Source of the DNA: an uncultured Eubacteriales bacterium
GTDB taxonomy: Bacteria > Bacillota > Clostridia > Oscillospirales > Acutalibacteraceae
DNA: 7,648 bases
Reading direction: 5' to 3'
Assembly: GCA_900313475.1 (NCBI GenBank)
Contig: OMRJ01000115.1
Coordinates: forward strand, 1 to 7,648
Position 1 is the first letter of the stretch. Every line of letters begins with the position of its first letter. A program made the translations under genes and the position numbers. This document shows positions 6,485 to 7,648 of the stretch, piece after piece. Under the pieces are notes generated by a model. That model had not been told where the DNA came from and did no database searches. It saw nothing but the letters and a program-made list of their open reading frames with translations.

Positions 6485-7648
6485 ATGTACGAACAGTTTA
6501 ATTTGAAAGAGTGTGCAGCACTTGTGCACCATTATATCACAAACATGGTAGACAAATCGGAGGACAACCTCCCCTATTGGCTTTTGTTACCGAACAAAAA
6601 GCCTGCAGAAGCGGCTCACTGCCGTGTTGACGATGCCGAGCTTGTCGGCTCATGGTATGAGGGGCTTGTATGCGCAATGAACGTGCTCAAAACTACAGAC
6701 GGCAATGACGTAAAGCAATCGCTGCGCCGCCATCTGATGAAATCGTGGGGCGAACACGGTTTACGCTTTTGTGAAAAATATCCGTGGACGCACACCGTAC
6801 ACTCGTCATTTCACGAAATGGGCTATATCCTTCCGGCTCTTAACTGCATTACCGAGGAATATCCCGATGACGCAGAGGCGGAAATGCGCACTTCGGAGCT
6901 TATACGCGGAATGCGCTCCCTTGTAATTGAGCGAAAGGTGTGCACCTTCTGGTCCGGCGACTCAAATGAAGACGAGCCGATATACGAATTTCCGAATGAC
7001 GTATATCTCAAAGACGGCGGCTTCGACCTCACACGGCACACCGGCAGAGGCGAACCGGCGATTAGAAACGCACTCATGCTGCCTGCGCTTGTAAAAAGAT
7101 ATGAACTGAAAAACGATGAAGTCGCTCTCGACCTTGCAACGGGACTTGCCAACTACGTGCTCGGAGTTTCGAGATACTTCAATTATAAAATGGAGTTTTT
7201 CGGTCATGTGCATTCAACGGCTTGGTTTGCATACGGCATTATTTATCTCGGCAGACTTACAAACAACAACGTCTACATAAAAAAAGGAAAAGCTATATAC
7301 GATTATATACGCTCGATATCTTCGGACTTCGGTTGGGTACCCGAATATGCACAGTGGCATCCGATGGAGGAGGAACACTGCGAAACCTGCTGCATCCGCG
7401 ACATGATAATATGCGCCCATGAGCTTACTGTGTGCGGATTCACCGAATACTGGAATGATATAAACCTGTTTATAAGAAATCAATTTGTCGAAAATCAAGT
7501 GAAATACACGGGCTATGTTGTGTGTGACAACACAAGACCCGATTCAAACGGAATAACATACCGGAACATAGACAAACGGATGATAGGCGGATTTACGGGA
7601 GGCAGCGAGCCTAATTCCATTTCGCTCGAACGATTCCGCTCAATCGCC
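6485..7648 (+). CDS. putative (alpha/alpha)6-barrel glycoside hydrolase-like protein, 3' end outside window
   Basis: The frame is open from the ATG at 6485 to the last base: 388 codons with no stop, so the protein is truncated by the window. No signal peptide is visible (MYEQFNLKECAALVHHYI start), which suggests a cytoplasmic protein. Repeating helix-rich segments with aromatic residues (WTHTVHSSFHEMGYILPAL at 101-119, HVHSTAWFAYGIIYLGRL at 241-258, EYWNDINLFIRNQFVENQ at 321-338) resemble six-hairpin or (alpha/alpha)6 toroid enzymes. HCETCCIRDMI at 298-308 recalls the ETC..., Cys-containing helix of GH127/DUF1680-like proteins, where Cys residues bind zinc and one acts as nucleophile. A late GGFTGGSEPNSI at 368-379 is a further conserved-looking block. 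Family membership is from motif memory only; substrate is unknown. It stands apart from the operon upstream. Confidence 0.6.
   Translation, partial: MYEQFNLKECAALVHHYITNMVDKSEDNLPYWLLLPNKKPAEAAHCRVDDAELVGSWYEGLVCAMNVLKTTDGNDVKQSLRRHLMKSWGEHGLRFCEKYPWTHTVHSSFHEMGYILPALNCITEEYPDDAEAEMRTSELIRGMRSLVIERKVCTFWSGDSNEDEPIYEFPNDVYLKDGGFDLTRHTGRGEPAIRNALMLPALVKRYELKNDEVALDLATGLANYVLGVSRYFNYKMEFFGHVHSTAWFAYGIIYLGRLTNNNVYIKKGKAIYDYIRSISSDFGWVPEYAQWHPMEEEHCETCCIRDMIICAHELTVCGFTEYWNDINLFIRNQFVENQVKYTGYVVCDNTRPDSNGITYRNIDKRMIGGFTGGSEPNSISLERFRSIA

Noticed and set aside
6823..7498. Minus-strand open frames in the last 800 bases
   Set aside because: The plus-strand frame from 6485 is open for 388 codons with a good ribosome binding site and glycosidase-like motifs, so the antisense frames are shadows.

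Overview
The window looks like chromosomal DNA of an anaerobic Clostridia-type Firmicute, perhaps a gut or rumen member of the Oscillospiraceae/Lachnospiraceae. This is inferred from strong AGGAGG-type ribosome binding sites, tight same-strand gene packing, a four-subunit ferredoxin-dependent 2-oxoacid oxidoreductase, a short ammonia-type NAD synthetase and clostridial-looking protein motifs. I see no mobile element, CRISPR array, tRNA or rRNA. The species cannot be named from the sequence alone.

Layout: positions 1 to about 6365 look like one plus-strand operon of nine genes, whose first gene is cut by the window start. The order is: 3' end of an AMP-forming acyl-CoA synthetase; a nitrilase-superfamily amidase (Nit2/omega-amidase-like); branched-chain aminotransferase (ilvE); a P-loop ATPase of the ParA/MinD/CobQ type with unknown role; then the four subunits of a 2-oxoacid:ferredoxin oxidoreductase of the VOR/KOR type (2[4Fe-4S] ferredoxin-like, alpha, TPP-binding beta, gamma); and finally nadE. 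Gaps between genes are -1 to 20 bases. A perfect 11-bp hairpin followed by a T run ends the unit. A 191-base AT-rich intergenic stretch follows. A new plus-strand gene then starts at 6485 and runs off the end of the window. It encodes at least 388 residues resembling (alpha/alpha)6-barrel glycoside hydrolases with a Cys-rich CETCC motif.

How the genes fit together: the aminotransferase interconverts Val/Leu/Ile with their 2-oxoacids. The oxidoreductase interconverts those 2-oxoacids with isobutyryl-, isovaleryl- or 2-methylbutyryl-CoA, CO2 and reduced ferredoxin. The acyl-CoA synthetase joins the branched short-chain acids to CoA. Run one way, this is branched-chain amino acid fermentation. 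Run the other way, it is the isoacid-carboxylation route to branched-chain amino acids known from rumen bacteria. A ligase that spends ATP favours the assimilatory reading, but the sequence cannot settle direction. The amidase may clean up 2-oxo-acid amides from glutamine/asparagine transamination. The ATPase between ilvE and the oxidoreductase genes is the main unexplained member. No clearly new biological system is visible; the ATPase and the 3'-truncated glycosidase-like protein are the best targets for a second look.
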